Shown piece by piece: positions 8,250 to 16,691 of a stretch of 64,000 bases of DNA; positions within the stretch are counted from its first letter, which is position 1, and each line of letters opens with the position of its first letter. The stretch covers positions 28,636-92,635 of the forward strand of contig NZ_JASDCU010000015.1 in NCBI RefSeq assembly GCF_030407765.1. The letters are read 5' to 3'. The notes under the pieces are model-generated. The model was not told the origin of the DNA and did no database searches. It saw nothing but the letters and a program-made list of their open reading frames with translations. The DNA is from Microbacterium sp. APC 3901 (GTDB lineage Bacteria; Actinomycetota; Actinomycetes; Actinomycetales; Microbacteriaceae). The position numbers were made by a program, and so were the translations under genes.

Positions 8250-9077
8250 ATGAGCACTGAAGAGCATGCAGCGCAGGCGGCCTCACGTCGACTGGCCGCA
8301 GACCATGCGCTCGCTCTCGCCGAGCAGCGCGACCGCTACGCCCTCACCCTCGAATCGCTGCTTGCGACGCTGCGCTCGCAAAGGCTCGACGATCGGGCGG
8401 CTCGCACGATCGCGGTCGATGTCGCGGCCGGCGCCCTGGTCGGACTCCGAACGCTCAACGACGAGCAGGGAGCAGGACTCGAGCCGGTGACGGGCGCCTT
8501 CGAGCGTCTGCGCGGCGACCTGCGCCCGCTCGTGCGCTACAGCGAACTCGACGTGCAGTTCGTCGAGCCGCCGGCCAATGGACGGGCGCTCCCCGGGGTG
8601 ATCGCACACTCGGCGCGGTCGATCGTCCGAAGCACCGTACTGGCGATCGTCGACCGCGGAGAGACGAGACGCGTGCGCATCCAATGGGATTGCGACGGAC
8701 TGAACCTGCTGATCGCGATCCGCGATGACGGCCGGGGAGATCTGACGACGCATGACGATGCGCTGCGCCCGATCGCCGAGCAGGTCTCGGCACTGTCAGG
8801 CGACCTGTCGGTGGCATCGACGCCCGGATGGGGGTCGGAGGTCGGCATCCGCCTGCCTCTCGATCCGCCCGCCGAACCCGGCGAACTGCCGGATGCGATC
8901 GACGCGAGTCCCCGTGAGCGCGACGTTCTTCGTCTGGTGGCCGCGGGGCGTCGCAACCGCGAGATCGCCGAGACGCTCAACGTGAGCGAGAACACGGTCA
9001 AGTTCCACGTGTCGAACCTGCTGCGCAAGTCCGGAGTCGTGTCGCGCGTCGAACTGGCCGCCATCGCTCGTGGCTGA
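8250..9077 (+). CDS. LuxR-type regulator with an N-terminal histidine-kinase-like ATPase domain
   Basis: 275 residues. The N-terminal ~70 residues are helical, residues ~100-210 resemble a HATPase domain (IAIRDDGRGDL as G1-like box, STPGWGSEVGIRLPL as the closing strand), and residues ~220-275 are a GerE/LuxR DNA-binding domain (SPRERDVLRLVAAG, NREIAETLNVSENTVKFHV). No phosphoacceptor histidine is evident, so it is unlikely to be an active kinase. Such one-protein fusions are known in actinobacteria but their ligands mostly are not. Divergence from hxlB makes the RuMP pair its probable target. ATG 8250 follows TAGGGT by eight bases, suggesting a leaderless mRNA. Confidence 0.75.
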   Translation: MSTEEHAAQAASRRLAADHALALAEQRDRYALTLESLLATLRSQRLDDRAARTIAVDVAAGALVGLRTLNDEQGAGLEPVTGAFERLRGDLRPLVRYSELDVQFVEPPANGRALPGVIAHSARSIVRSTVLAIVDRGETRRVRIQWDCDGLNLLIAIRDDGRGDLTTHDDALRPIAEQVSALSGDLSVASTPGWGSEVGIRLPLDPPAEPGELPDAIDASPRERDVLRLVAAGRRNREIAETLNVSENTVKFHVSNLLRKSGVVSRVELAAIARG

Positions 9078-9106
9078 CCACCCGGACGAGTAGGGGCGGG
9101 GCTGAT

Positions 9107-9122
9107 CGAAAGGATGGGGCGG
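9107..9122 (+). repeat. 16-bp direct repeat, copy 2, after the regulator gene
   Basis: Identical to 8219-8234 (CGAAAGGATGGGGCGG), 888 bp downstream. It lies between the regulator stop (9077) and the DUF2277 promoter (about 9147), about 25 bp upstream of that -35 box. It could be a second binding site for the regulator, linking DUF2277 to the same control. Confidence 0.5.
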
Positions 9123-9146
9123 AGGTCGTCGTGCCGCCACAGCCTC

Positions 9147-9174
9147 TTGACTCCCGCGCTCAGCGATCTAGCCT
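9147..9174 (+). promoter_or_regulatory. Promoter of the DUF2277 gene, leaderless type
   Basis: TTGACT (9147-9152), 16-bp spacer, TAGCCT (9169-9174). The -10 box ends seven bases before ATG 9182, so transcription should start at or beside the start codon; no ribosome binding site is present. Confidence 0.65.
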
Positions 9175-9181
9175 GACAGTC

Positions 9182-9493
9182 ATGTGCCGCAACATCATCC
9201 CGCTGAACAATCTCGAGCCGCCGGCGACCGACGTCGAGTGCCACGAGGCCGCCGTGCAGTTCGTGCGCAAGATCTCGGGCGCGAACGCACCGTCGCGGGC
9301 GAACCAGGATGTCTTCGACCGGGCTGTCGCCGAGATCGAGCGCTCCGTACGGCAGCTGCTCGACGGTCTCGTGACGACCGCACCTCCGAAGAACCGTGAC
9401 GAGCAGCGCGAGAAGCGACAGGCGCGCTCGGCCGAGAGATACGAGGCGATCCGTGTCTTCCAGGAGGCGAAGCGCGCCGCGAGAGCAGAATGA
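9182..9493 (+). CDS. DUF2277 family protein
   Basis: 103 residues beginning MCRNIIPLNNLEPPAT, the defining start of DUF2277, followed by AAVQFVRKISGAN and a basic C-terminal tail of about 30 residues rich in Arg, Glu and Ala. The family is small, conserved and of unknown function; the N-terminal Cys is invariant in members I know of. The gene appears monocistronic, with its own promoter and no ribosome binding site. Confidence 0.85.
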   Translation: MCRNIIPLNNLEPPATDVECHEAAVQFVRKISGANAPSRANQDVFDRAVAEIERSVRQLLDGLVTTAPPKNRDEQREKRQARSAERYEAIRVFQEAKRAARAE

Positions 9494-9608
9494 CGGGTCA
9501 GGAAGCGATCTGAGAAGAATCCTCATCCACCTGCATCCAAAACCCCGGTTCCCGGAGAACAACTCCTATGAAGGGCCGCGCAGGGCGGTCCGGGTATAGG
9601 AGGAACAG

Positions 9609-10436
9609 ATGCGCAAGACAGTCGCCGCCGGCCTCGCCGTCGGAATGATCACCGCTCTCGGCCTGGCATTGCCGGCCAGCGCCGCCACCACCCAGTCAGC
9701 CCAGCTCTCGGTGCTGCACGCGATCCCCGACACCCCGGTCGACGTGTACGTCAACGGCGAGCTGACCCTCGACGACTTCACCCCCGGCGACCTGGCCGGT
9801 CCGCTCGAGCTGCCGGCCGGCTCATACGAGGTCGCCCTCACGGCTCCCGACGCCGCCGACGCGAGCGCTCCCATCCTCGGACCCGCGACGATCGCTCTCG
9901 ACGCAGGCGCGAACTACACTGCGGTGGCGCACCTGACCGAAGCGGGCGAACCGGGCCTCAACCTCTTCACGAACGACATCTCGCAGACGGCACCCGGTCA
10001 GGGTCGACTGACGGTGCGCCACACGGCCGCAGCACCCGCGGTCGACATCCTCGCCGGCGGCTCGCCCGTGATCGAGAACCTCACGAACCCGAACGAGGCG
10101 AAGCTCGACCTTCCCGCGGGCACCGTGTCGGCCGCCGTGGCGCTCACGGGTACGACCGACCCGGTCATCGGCCCGGCTGACGTCGCGATCGAAGAGGGCG
10201 TCAACACGATCGTCTACGCCTGGGGCAGTGCCGAAGACGGCAACCTCGCGATCGCCGCGCAGACGATCTCGGGTCTGCACTCCAACCCCGACGGAGTGCC
10301 CTCGGGCACCGCGGGCTACCTCGCCCAGCAGGACGCATCGGTGACCACGCTTCTCTCGGCGGGTCTCGTCGCGCTGGCGATCTCGGCCGCCGTGGGTGCG
10401 GGCCTGATCGTCCGTCGTCGCCAGACGGTGCGCTGA
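9609..10436 (+). CDS. DUF4397 surface protein with signal peptide and C-terminal membrane anchor
   Basis: 275 residues. A Sec signal peptide (residues 1-25, ending PASAA) is followed by two DUF4397 modules: LSVLHAIPDTPVDVYVNGE (about 34-52) and LTVRHTAAAPAVDILAGG (about 132-149). A hydrophobic segment and basic tail RRRQTVR close the protein (about 245-275). No LPxTG motif precedes that segment, although a sortase gene overlaps the 3' end (TGATG). AGGAGGAA sits seven bases before ATG 9609. Position in front of a sortase, sigma and anti-sigma suggests an envelope protein under that sigma factor; the upstream run with GCATCC (about 9533) could hold the ECF promoter. Confidence 0.82.
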   Translation: MRKTVAAGLAVGMITALGLALPASAATTQSAQLSVLHAIPDTPVDVYVNGELTLDDFTPGDLAGPLELPAGSYEVALTAPDAADASAPILGPATIALDAGANYTAVAHLTEAGEPGLNLFTNDISQTAPGQGRLTVRHTAAAPAVDILAGGSPVIENLTNPNEAKLDLPAGTVSAAVALTGTTDPVIGPADVAIEEGVNTIVYAWGSAEDGNLAIAAQTISGLHSNPDGVPSGTAGYLAQQDASVTTLLSAGLVALAISAAVGAGLIVRRRQTVR

Positions 10437-11101
10437 TGCTCCGAGGCACGCCGCGAGAGTCCGGTCTGCGCCGCGTCATCCTGACGCTCGGCGCCCTGGT
10501 CACCGCGGCGTGCCTCGTGGCATGCACACCGGGAGGGGCGGGCGCGGATCTCCCTCCTTCCACGGAGTCGCCCCCCACGACTCCACCGCCCGTCCCTCCC
10601 ACTCCCACGAGAGACGTCGAGGTGCGGCCGGGTGCTCTCCCCACCCCGGTCGCGTCCGTCGCTCCCGTGAGTCTGGCCATCCCGTCGCTCGCCGTCGACA
10701 TGCCGGTGACGGACGTCGGGGTGGCCGACACCGGACAGATGGAGCTGCCCGTCGACCCGGCCATCGCCGGGTGGTACAGATACGGGGCGGATGCCACGAG
10801 CACGAGTGGCCGGATTCTGATCGCAGCGCACGTCGACGCGGTCGACTATCCGATCGGACCGCTCGCTCGCCTGCGGGACGTGCCCGCAGGCGAGACCGTG
10901 CGCATCACCGCGGCCGACGGCACGAGTCGCGAGTTCGTGGTCGAGTCGCTGACCTATTACGAGAAGGCTGCGCTCCCGACTGCCGAGCTCTTCGAGCGCG
11001 GCGGGCCCTCCGCCCTGGTGCTCGTGACGTGCGGCGGCCCCTTCGACAGCCAGACGGGCCACTATCGCGATAACGTGGTGGCTGTGGCGGTCCCGCGATG
11101 A
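10436..11101 (+). CDS. Class F sortase, lipoprotein-like N-terminus
   Basis: 221 residues. The N-terminus has a lipobox LVAC ending at Cys30, then a Pro/Thr-rich linker (about 40-70) and a sortase domain. The catalytic triad is visible: His132 in AAHVDAVDY, Cys199 in VLVTCGGPF and Arg211 in HYRDNVV. Class F sortases are common in actinobacteria and mostly of unknown substrate. The start overlaps the DUF4397 stop, so the two are coupled. Because that neighbour lacks an LPxTG motif, its substrate may be elsewhere or use an atypical signal. Confidence 0.85.
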   Translation: MLRGTPRESGLRRVILTLGALVTAACLVACTPGGAGADLPPSTESPPTTPPPVPPTPTRDVEVRPGALPTPVASVAPVSLAIPSLAVDMPVTDVGVADTGQMELPVDPAIAGWYRYGADATSTSGRILIAAHVDAVDYPIGPLARLRDVPAGETVRITAADGTSREFVVESLTYYEKAALPTAELFERGGPSALVLVTCGGPFDSQTGHYRDNVVAVAVPR

Positions 11102-11134
11102 GGCGGGGTGATCACCATGGAGAGGAGACTCCGG

Positions 11135-11695
11135 GTGGATGAGACCACCGAAGCCGAGGCGGCGCTCGATCGCCGTTTCGTCGCGGGTGACGAGCAGGCG
11201 CTCGCGGAGCTCTACCGACGCTGGTCGCCCGTCGTCTTCACGCTTGCTCTGCGCTCGCTCGGCGACCGAGGAGATGCCGAGGATGTCACGCAGCGCACCT
11301 TCGTGTCGGCCTGGAACTCGCGCGCCGGCTACGACTCGTCGAAGGCGCGTCTGTCGACCTGGCTGATCACGATCGCCCGGCGCCGGATCGCCGACACGTT
11401 CGAGGCGCGGGCCAAGGTGCAGCAGCTGCAGGCCGAGATGGAGCGCCTCACCCCGCCGGACGCGCTCGTGTCCGAATCGATCGACCTGTCCGAGACCCTC
11501 CTGCTGTCCAGCGAGCTGCAGCAGCTCGCGCCCGATGCCCAGGCGGTCATGCGACTGGCCTTCTACGATGACCTGACCCACGAAGAGATCTCACGCAGAA
11601 TGGGGATGCCGCTCGGCACCGTGAAGAGCCATATCCGCCGAAGCCTTGCCCGAATGCGCGACCGATTGGAGGTGAACCATGTCACATCTCGATGA
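11135..11695 (+). CDS. ECF-type RNA polymerase sigma factor
   Basis: 186 residues from GTG 11135. Region 2 is seen in DRGDAEDVTQRTFVSAWN with YDSSKARLSTWLITIARR, and region 4 in LTHEEISRRMGMPLGTVKS. The layout resembles the SigK-like group paired with RskA-type anti-sigma factors. In-frame starts at 11108 and 11117 also exist; 11135 is preferred because AGAGGAG (11121-11127) lies seven bases ahead of it and conserved sequence begins just after. The 3' end overlaps the anti-sigma gene by 17 bases. It probably transcribes this operon, including the DUF4397 and sortase genes. Confidence 0.88.
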   Translation: MDETTEAEAALDRRFVAGDEQALAELYRRWSPVVFTLALRSLGDRGDAEDVTQRTFVSAWNSRAGYDSSKARLSTWLITIARRRIADTFEARAKVQQLQAEMERLTPPDALVSESIDLSETLLLSSELQQLAPDAQAVMRLAFYDDLTHEEISRRMGMPLGTVKSHIRRSLARMRDRLEVNHVTSR

Positions 11696-12497
11696 CGAGA
11701 AGATCGCCCTGATCGCGATGGGTGAACCCGCCGGCTCCGACGCTGACATGCAGCACCTCGTCGAGTGCGAGTCCTGCGCGGCAGAGGTCGCCGACATGTC
11801 CAGGGTCGCGCTGGTGGCGCGATCCAGCGTCGTCGAGGGCGACCTCGAGGCTCCGCCGGCGGACGTATGGTCGCGGATACACGGAGAGCTCAGGCTGAGC
11901 GATGCGGTCGAGGCCGATCCCGCGTCCGTGGGGGCCGAGTCAGAGTCCGAGTCGATCCCCGAGTCCGAGTCGATTCCCGAGCCCGAGCCGGTTTCCGAAC
12001 CTGATGCGGTGGATGCCGAACCCCCGCGGCATCGCGCTCGCACACGCTCGCGTCGTCGCTCCTCCGCATCCGTCTGGATCCTCGCCGCGTCGATGGCGCT
12101 CGTCGTCGCGATCGGCGCCGGTGTCTGGATCGTCCGCTCGCTGACGCCGCCGTCGGCCGTGATCGCCTCGGCCGAGCTCGCGGCGTTCCCCGATCACCCC
12201 GACGCGGTCGGGCAGGCCGAGATCGACGACGACGGCGATGGCCGGCGCACGCTCACGGTGACGCTCGAAGGCGATGAGCTCGCAGACGGCGACTACCGCG
12301 AGGTGTGGCTGATCCGCGAAGACGGGCAGGCGCTGATCAGCCTCGGCGTGCTCGATGACGCATCCGGCACATTCCGTGTGCCCGACGGCGTCGACCTCGA
12401 CGAGTACCGCCTGGTCGACATCTCCTTCGAGCCGGTGGACGGCGATCCGGCGCACTCGGGGGATTCGATCGTGCGGGGTGAGCTGGACTTCGCGTGA
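11679..12497 (+). CDS. Membrane anti-sigma factor (RskA-like) with zinc-type motif
   Basis: 272 residues. The N-terminal domain carries H26-x3-C30-x2-C33 (HLVECESC), the zinc anti-sigma signature. An acidic spacer with a repeated E-S-I-P pattern (about 85-112) leads to a single transmembrane helix (about 130-151) and an extracytoplasmic RskA-type domain (about 160-272). GGAGGTG before ATG 11679 is strong. The overlap with the sigma gene is the usual sigma/anti-sigma coupling. It should hold the sigma factor inactive until a signal outside the membrane triggers proteolysis. Confidence 0.88.
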   Translation: MSHLDDEKIALIAMGEPAGSDADMQHLVECESCAAEVADMSRVALVARSSVVEGDLEAPPADVWSRIHGELRLSDAVEADPASVGAESESESIPESESIPEPEPVSEPDAVDAEPPRHRARTRSRRRSSASVWILAASMALVVAIGAGVWIVRSLTPPSAVIASAELAAFPDHPDAVGQAEIDDDGDGRRTLTVTLEGDELADGDYREVWLIREDGQALISLGVLDDASGTFRVPDGVDLDEYRLVDISFEPVDGDPAHSGDSIVRGELDFA

Positions 12498-12504
12498 GGC
12501 GAGT

Positions 12505-12521
12505 GCTCGGCACGGCCGAGA
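12505..12521. terminator. Hairpin between convergent genes
   Basis: CTCGGC (12506-12511), loop ACG, GCCGAG (12515-12520), with flanking G-C extending the stem. It lies in the 29-bp gap between the anti-sigma and TetR stop codons. There is no T-run, so termination is only a suggestion. Confidence 0.35.
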
Positions 12522-12526
12522 GCGGA

Positions 12527-13147
12527 TCAGTCCGCAGCAGGTGAGCTCGCGCCGGTGAACACGGCATCGACGGCCATCGTGAGCGTGTTCGTCTCCGATG
12601 TCAGGATCGACTCGTCCGACGGCAGCGCCCTCTCGAGCGCGAGCCCGGCGAGCACCGTGTTGAGGAAACGTGCGCGCCGCACATCGTCGCCCGGCGGCAG
12701 CGAGCCCTCCTCGCCGAGAACCGAGAGCCAGTGCTCGACGCGGCGCTGCCCCGCGCGCTCGTTCGCGAGATAGGCGTCGCGCAGCTCGCCGGTGAGCTCG
12801 GGTTCGATGAAGGTCTGGTGCAGCAGCGTCGCGGCGTGCCTGGCCTGTTCGCCGACTCCTGAGGGCGCGAGTACCTGACGCAGGCAGGCGAGAAGCCGTT
12901 CCCGAGGTGCGAGCGTCTCGTCGTGGATGGGGTCGTCTGGCGCGATGACCTCGTAGACGATGCGCAGCACCTCGTCGAGCAGCGCCCGCTGCGTGGGGAA
13001 GTGGAACCGCAGCGAGCCGGTACTCACCCCTGTGCGCGCTGCGACCGCGCGCACACTGAGTTTCGCGCCGGGATTCTCGCCGAACATCGTCAGGGCCGTC
13101 TGCAGGATGCGATCCCTGGTGTGCATGGTGCTCGGATCGACCGTCAT
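12527..13147 (-). CDS. TetR-family repressor of the adjacent SpoIIM-like gene
   Basis: 206 residues from ATG 13147. The helix-turn-helix is at about residues 30-55 (LSVRAVAARTGVSTGSLRFHFP), followed by a regulatory domain of ordinary length. AGGAGG abuts ATG 13147 too closely for ideal initiation, so ATG 13126 or GTG 13177 are possible alternatives. The gene is divergent from the membrane protein at 13241, and the gap holds two matching palindromes, so it very likely represses both itself and that neighbour. Its ligand is unknown. Confidence 0.82.
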   Translation of the reverse strand: MTVDPSTMHTRDRILQTALTMFGENPGAKLSVRAVAARTGVSTGSLRFHFPTQRALLDEVLRIVYEVIAPDDPIHDETLAPRERLLACLRQVLAPSGVGEQARHAATLLHQTFIEPELTGELRDAYLANERAGQRRVEHWLSVLGEEGSLPPGDDVRRARFLNTVLAGLALERALPSDESILTSETNTLTMAVDAVFTGASSPAAD

Positions 13148-13170
13148 CCTCCTATTCTCCCTCACACGCG

Positions 13171-13222
13171 CCAACACGGTGTGTTAGCGTGGTCGGCGTC
13201 CACAACTAACACGCCGTGTTAG
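13171..13222. promoter_or_regulatory. Two TetR operators in the divergent gap
   Basis: Site 2 (13206-13222) is CTAACACG-C-CGTGTTAG, a perfect 8-bp dyad. Site 1 (13171-13187) is a 17-bp copy with six of eight arm positions matching (CCAACACG-G-TGTGTTAG). The centres are 35 bp apart, covering the starts of both divergent genes. Confidence 0.8.
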
Positions 13223-13240
13223 TCGTCGAAAGGTATCGTT

Positions 13241-13867
13241 GTGAAGCTCTTCCGCAAGCCGGCCCAGATCGTCCGTGAGAATCTGCGCGTCTACCTGCTC
13301 CTGAACGCCCTTGCCTACGGCACGTTCGTGATCGGGTTCATCGTGGGGCTCCTCTTCCCGGATCTCGTCGCCGCGCGTGAGCAGGCGATGCAGGACGACG
13401 GCACGGCGGCTCTGGTCACCTCGCTGATCAGCAGCCCCTGGCTCTTCGCGCTCACGATCCTGGCGGTCAACACCCTTCGGCTCGGTGCGCTCACGATCCT
13501 GCTGCCATCACTCGCTGTGCCGTTCCTCGGACTCGCGACCTTCGCGATCTGGTCGGTCACCACGGGCGTGACCCTCGTCCCCGCCACGTCGGAGGGATGG
13601 GTCGCCCTGATCCCACACTCGCTGACCCTGGTGATCGAGCTGCAGGCGTACATCCTGCTGCTGCTCGGCGCGTTCCTCCTGGGCAAGTACTGGCTGCGCC
13701 CGCAGGCGGTCGAAGCGAAGAACCGGCGCCAGGGGTACCTGCGCGGCATCCAGCACATCGGCTGGCTCAGCATTCCCGCCCTCGCCCTGCTCATCATCGG
13801 AGCGATCTACGAGGCCTTCTCGCTTCTGTACTTCGTGTATCCGCTGCAGCAGTGGCTGCTCGGGTAG
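13241..13867 (+). CDS. SpoIIM-like integral membrane protein
   Basis: 208 residues with about five hydrophobic helices. The motif IPHSLTLVIELQAY (about residues 125-138) matches the PHG-x3-E pattern of the stage II sporulation protein M (DUF95) family, which in non-sporulating actinobacteria is a membrane protein of unknown role. GTG 13241 is preceded by AAAGG at seven bases. The TetR operators directly upstream imply repression by the divergent regulator. The gene is monocistronic. Confidence 0.72.
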   Translation: MKLFRKPAQIVRENLRVYLLLNALAYGTFVIGFIVGLLFPDLVAAREQAMQDDGTAALVTSLISSPWLFALTILAVNTLRLGALTILLPSLAVPFLGLATFAIWSVTTGVTLVPATSEGWVALIPHSLTLVIELQAYILLLLGAFLLGKYWLRPQAVEAKNRRQGYLRGIQHIGWLSIPALALLIIGAIYEAFSLLYFVYPLQQWLLG

Positions 13868-13920
13868 CGAGGGGTGAATCGGCGACGCAGGGTCACCGAG
13901 TGCTACTGCCCGTGGGGCGG

Positions 13921-14844
13921 TTACGCAGCTCGCTCCCGCACGGCGGGGCGAGTGAGGCGCGGTATCAATGAGGGAGTGTTCTCGCGGTATTCGACGTAGT
14001 CGGCACGGTCGCCCCACTTCTTCTCGGCGCGCGCCTCGAGCAGCGGGATGCCGCTGACGCGGGTGAGCAGCAGGATCACGAACAGCGGCGACAGGATCGC
14101 GACCCACTGCCACCCGGCGAGCACGGGTGCGGCGGTCAGGAAGACGCCCACCCAGATGACGATCTCGCCGAAGTAGTTGGGGTGCCGTGAGCGCGACCAC
14201 AGTCCGGTGCGGATGAACTCGTCCTTGTTCTTCGGGTCGGCGCGGAACGCAGACTTCTGCGCGTCGGCGACGATCTCGATGGTCATGCCGAGCAGCCACA
14301 CCACGATGCCCACGACGGTGAGCCACCCGAAGGGCGCGCGTGCCGCGGCATCCGTGCTGATCGCGATCCACGCGGCTGCCGCCGTGATCGACACCCACGC
14401 GCCCTGGATCACCCACACCTGCAGGAAGCGGACGGGGGAGCCCTTGATCTCGTCGAAGCGGCCGTCGGATCCGGCCTTGTGCACGCGCAGGGCGAGGAAT
14501 GACCCGAGACGCACGGCCCACAGGATCACCATCGCGGCGAGGATCCAGCTGCGCGCGTCGGGCATGGGCGTCAGCAGCACGAGCGCGACCGAGATCGCCA
14601 GGAAGGTGAGGCTGCCGGTGAGGTCGAAGAACCGCTCGGTGCGCAGGATCATCGCCGGGATGAACGCGATCACCTGGATGGCGAACGCCGCGGCGACGGC
14701 GAGGGCGAACAGCGGGATGCCGCCGATCGTCGCGCCGCCCTGGCTGCCCGCGAGAGCCACGAGGGCTCCGATGACGAGCGCGACGATGATCGCGATCAGC
14801 GACGAGCGCGAAGACTTGGGGGTGGAGGAGGTGGGGGAGGACAT
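13921..14844 (-). CDS. DUF1295 membrane protein, steroid 5-alpha-reductase-like
   Basis: 307 residues. Several hydrophobic helices are followed by the family signature WSRSRHPNYFGEIVIW (about residues 215-230) and a C-terminal IPLLEARAEKKWGD. This places it with DUF1295 proteins related to 3-oxo-5-alpha-steroid dehydrogenases and isoprenylcysteine methyltransferase-like membrane enzymes. It lies 17 bp after the acyl-CoA synthetase gene on the same strand and is probably cotranscribed, which fits a lipid-related role. Substrate unknown. Confidence 0.8.
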   Translation of the reverse strand: MSSPTSSTPKSSRSSLIAIIVALVIGALVALAGSQGGATIGGIPLFALAVAAAFAIQVIAFIPAMILRTERFFDLTGSLTFLAISVALVLLTPMPDARSWILAAMVILWAVRLGSFLALRVHKAGSDGRFDEIKGSPVRFLQVWVIQGAWVSITAAAAWIAISTDAAARAPFGWLTVVGIVVWLLGMTIEIVADAQKSAFRADPKNKDEFIRTGLWSRSRHPNYFGEIVIWVGVFLTAAPVLAGWQWVAILSPLFVILLLTRVSGIPLLEARAEKKWGDRADYVEYRENTPSLIPRLTRPAVRERAA

Positions 14845-14861
14845 CGTGTTCTTTCTGCTTC

Positions 14862-16691
14862 TCAGAGGTACAGGTCTTCGACGGTGACGGCGGCGCGATC
14901 GAGCACGACGCTCCGTTTGAGTTTCATGGTCGGCGTGACCAGCGCGCGGTCGTCGAGGTCGGCGAAGACCACGCTGAACCGGCGCACCTGCTCACTGCGA
15001 GCCACGAGCGCGTTGGCGGCGTCGACGGCCTGCTGCAAGCGGGTGCGCAGCGTCGGGTCGGTCACGGCGCGAAGGTCCGCGTCGGCGATCGGAGGGATGC
15101 TGACGCCCTGGGCGTCCGCCCACGTCAGGGTCTGCTCCGGGTCGAGCACGAGCAGAGCCGAGAGATACGGCTTGCCCTCACCCACCATCACCGCGTGCGA
15201 GATGAGCGGGTCGGATTCGACCGCGTTCTCCCACCGTGTCGGCACGATCGTCTTGCCGTTCGAGGTGACGATCACGTCTTTGAGGCGGCCGTCGAGAATC
15301 AGCCGTCCCTGATCGTCGAGTCGCCCGAGGTCACCGGTGCGGAAGAAGCCGTCGACGAAGGCCTCCTCGTCATGAGCCGGATTGCGGTAGCCGCTGAAGA
15401 CGCCGATGCCGCGCGCGAGCACCTCTCCCTCGTCGCTGATGCGCACGGTGAGCCCGGGCAGCGGTGAGCCGACGCTCCCGGAGGCGATGCGACCGGGCAG
15501 GTTGCCGGTGAGGGGCGCCGTCGTCTCGGTGAGTCCGTAGCCCTCGATGACGGGAACCCCGATGCCGCGGAAGAACAGCGAGAGATCGGCATCGAGCGCT
15601 GCTCCGCCCGAGAGGATGTATCCGACCCGCCCGCCCATCACGGAGCGGAGGCGGCGGAAGAAGAGGGCGTCGAAGAAGCGGTGCCGCAGGCTGAGCCCCA
15701 GGTCTTTCGAGATACGGCGTCCGGCGTCGATCCGCTCGGCGCGGTGGCCCCAGGCGATCGCGGTCGAGCAGGCCTTCGCCCAGACTCCCGACAGGCCCTT
15801 GTCGGCAGCCTTGGCGGCCGCCGCCGCCTGGATCTTCTGCAGTACTCGGGGCACGACGACCAGGAACGTCGGGCGCAGCGTGTCGAGGGTTGCGACGACC
15901 GTCGAAGGATCGGAGAGGTGCGCGATGCGCATGCCGCTGGCGAGGCAGATCAGCTGGAGCCCGCGCGCGAGCACATGAGCGAGCGGCAGGAAGATGACGG
16001 TGTTGCCGTCTTCGTTCACGATCTCGCGATACGCGGCGGCGATGTTCAGCACCTGACCGAGGAAGTTCCGGTGGGTGAGCACGACGCCCTTGGGCTCGCC
16101 CGTGGTTCCCGAGGTGTAGACGATCGTCGCCGGGTCGTCCTGCGTGGCGGAGGTCCGTCGCGCCTCGACCTCGTCGTCGGTGACCTCGGCGCCGCGCGCC
16201 ACCAGGTCCGAGAGGGTGCCGGATGCCGCGGCGTCCATCGTCCAGGCGCCGAGTGTGATCCGCTCGGTCTGCGCGAGCGCCGCCTGCAGGAGCACCGCGT
16301 GCGCCGTGGTGCCGCCGATCGCCAGACGCACGCCGGCATCGGCGACGATGGCGTTCACCTGCGACGGCGACGACGTCTCGTAGATCGGCACGACGACGGC
16401 GCCGGCGAACCAGGAGGCGAGGTCGGCGACCGCCCATTCGTAGCGCGTCGGCGCCATGATCGCGATCGCGTCACCGGCTCGCACACCCTGGGCGATGAAG
16501 CCCTTGGCCAGAGCGCGCACCTGGTCGAGGAACTCGCGCGTCGTGATCGGGCGCCACGCGTCACCGGCATTCGCTCCCGTGACCTCGAAGGCGACGTGGT
16601 CGGGAGCTGCGGCCGCGCGTGCGACCAGCAGGTCGGTGACGTTGCGATACCCGTCGAGGTCGGCATGCGGCGGGGTCGACGACTCGATCAT
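14862..16691 (-). CDS. Long-chain fatty-acid-CoA ligase (FadD15-like AMP-binding enzyme)
   Basis: 609 residues. The AMP-binding P-loop YTSGTTGEPKGVVLTHRN is at about 193-210, EGYGLTETTA at about 390-400, FRTGDLG at about 445 and a late LKDVIVTSNGKTI. Length and motif wording fit the mycobacterial FadD15 group, which activates long-chain fatty acids. ATG 16691 has GAGAGGAG six bases upstream. It is the first gene of a two-gene unit with the DUF1295 protein. The 148-bp gap to the TetR gene behind it shows no clear operator. Confidence 0.88.
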   Translation of the reverse strand: MIESSTPPHADLDGYRNVTDLLVARAAAAPDHVAFEVTGANAGDAWRPITTREFLDQVRALAKGFIAQGVRAGDAIAIMAPTRYEWAVADLASWFAGAVVVPIYETSSPSQVNAIVADAGVRLAIGGTTAHAVLLQAALAQTERITLGAWTMDAAASGTLSDLVARGAEVTDDEVEARRTSATQDDPATIVYTSGTTGEPKGVVLTHRNFLGQVLNIAAAYREIVNEDGNTVIFLPLAHVLARGLQLICLASGMRIAHLSDPSTVVATLDTLRPTFLVVVPRVLQKIQAAAAAKAADKGLSGVWAKACSTAIAWGHRAERIDAGRRISKDLGLSLRHRFFDALFFRRLRSVMGGRVGYILSGGAALDADLSLFFRGIGVPVIEGYGLTETTAPLTGNLPGRIASGSVGSPLPGLTVRISDEGEVLARGIGVFSGYRNPAHDEEAFVDGFFRTGDLGRLDDQGRLILDGRLKDVIVTSNGKTIVPTRWENAVESDPLISHAVMVGEGKPYLSALLVLDPEQTLTWADAQGVSIPPIADADLRAVTDPTLRTRLQQAVDAANALVARSEQVRRFSVVFADLDDRALVTPTMKLKRSVVLDRAAVTVEDLYL

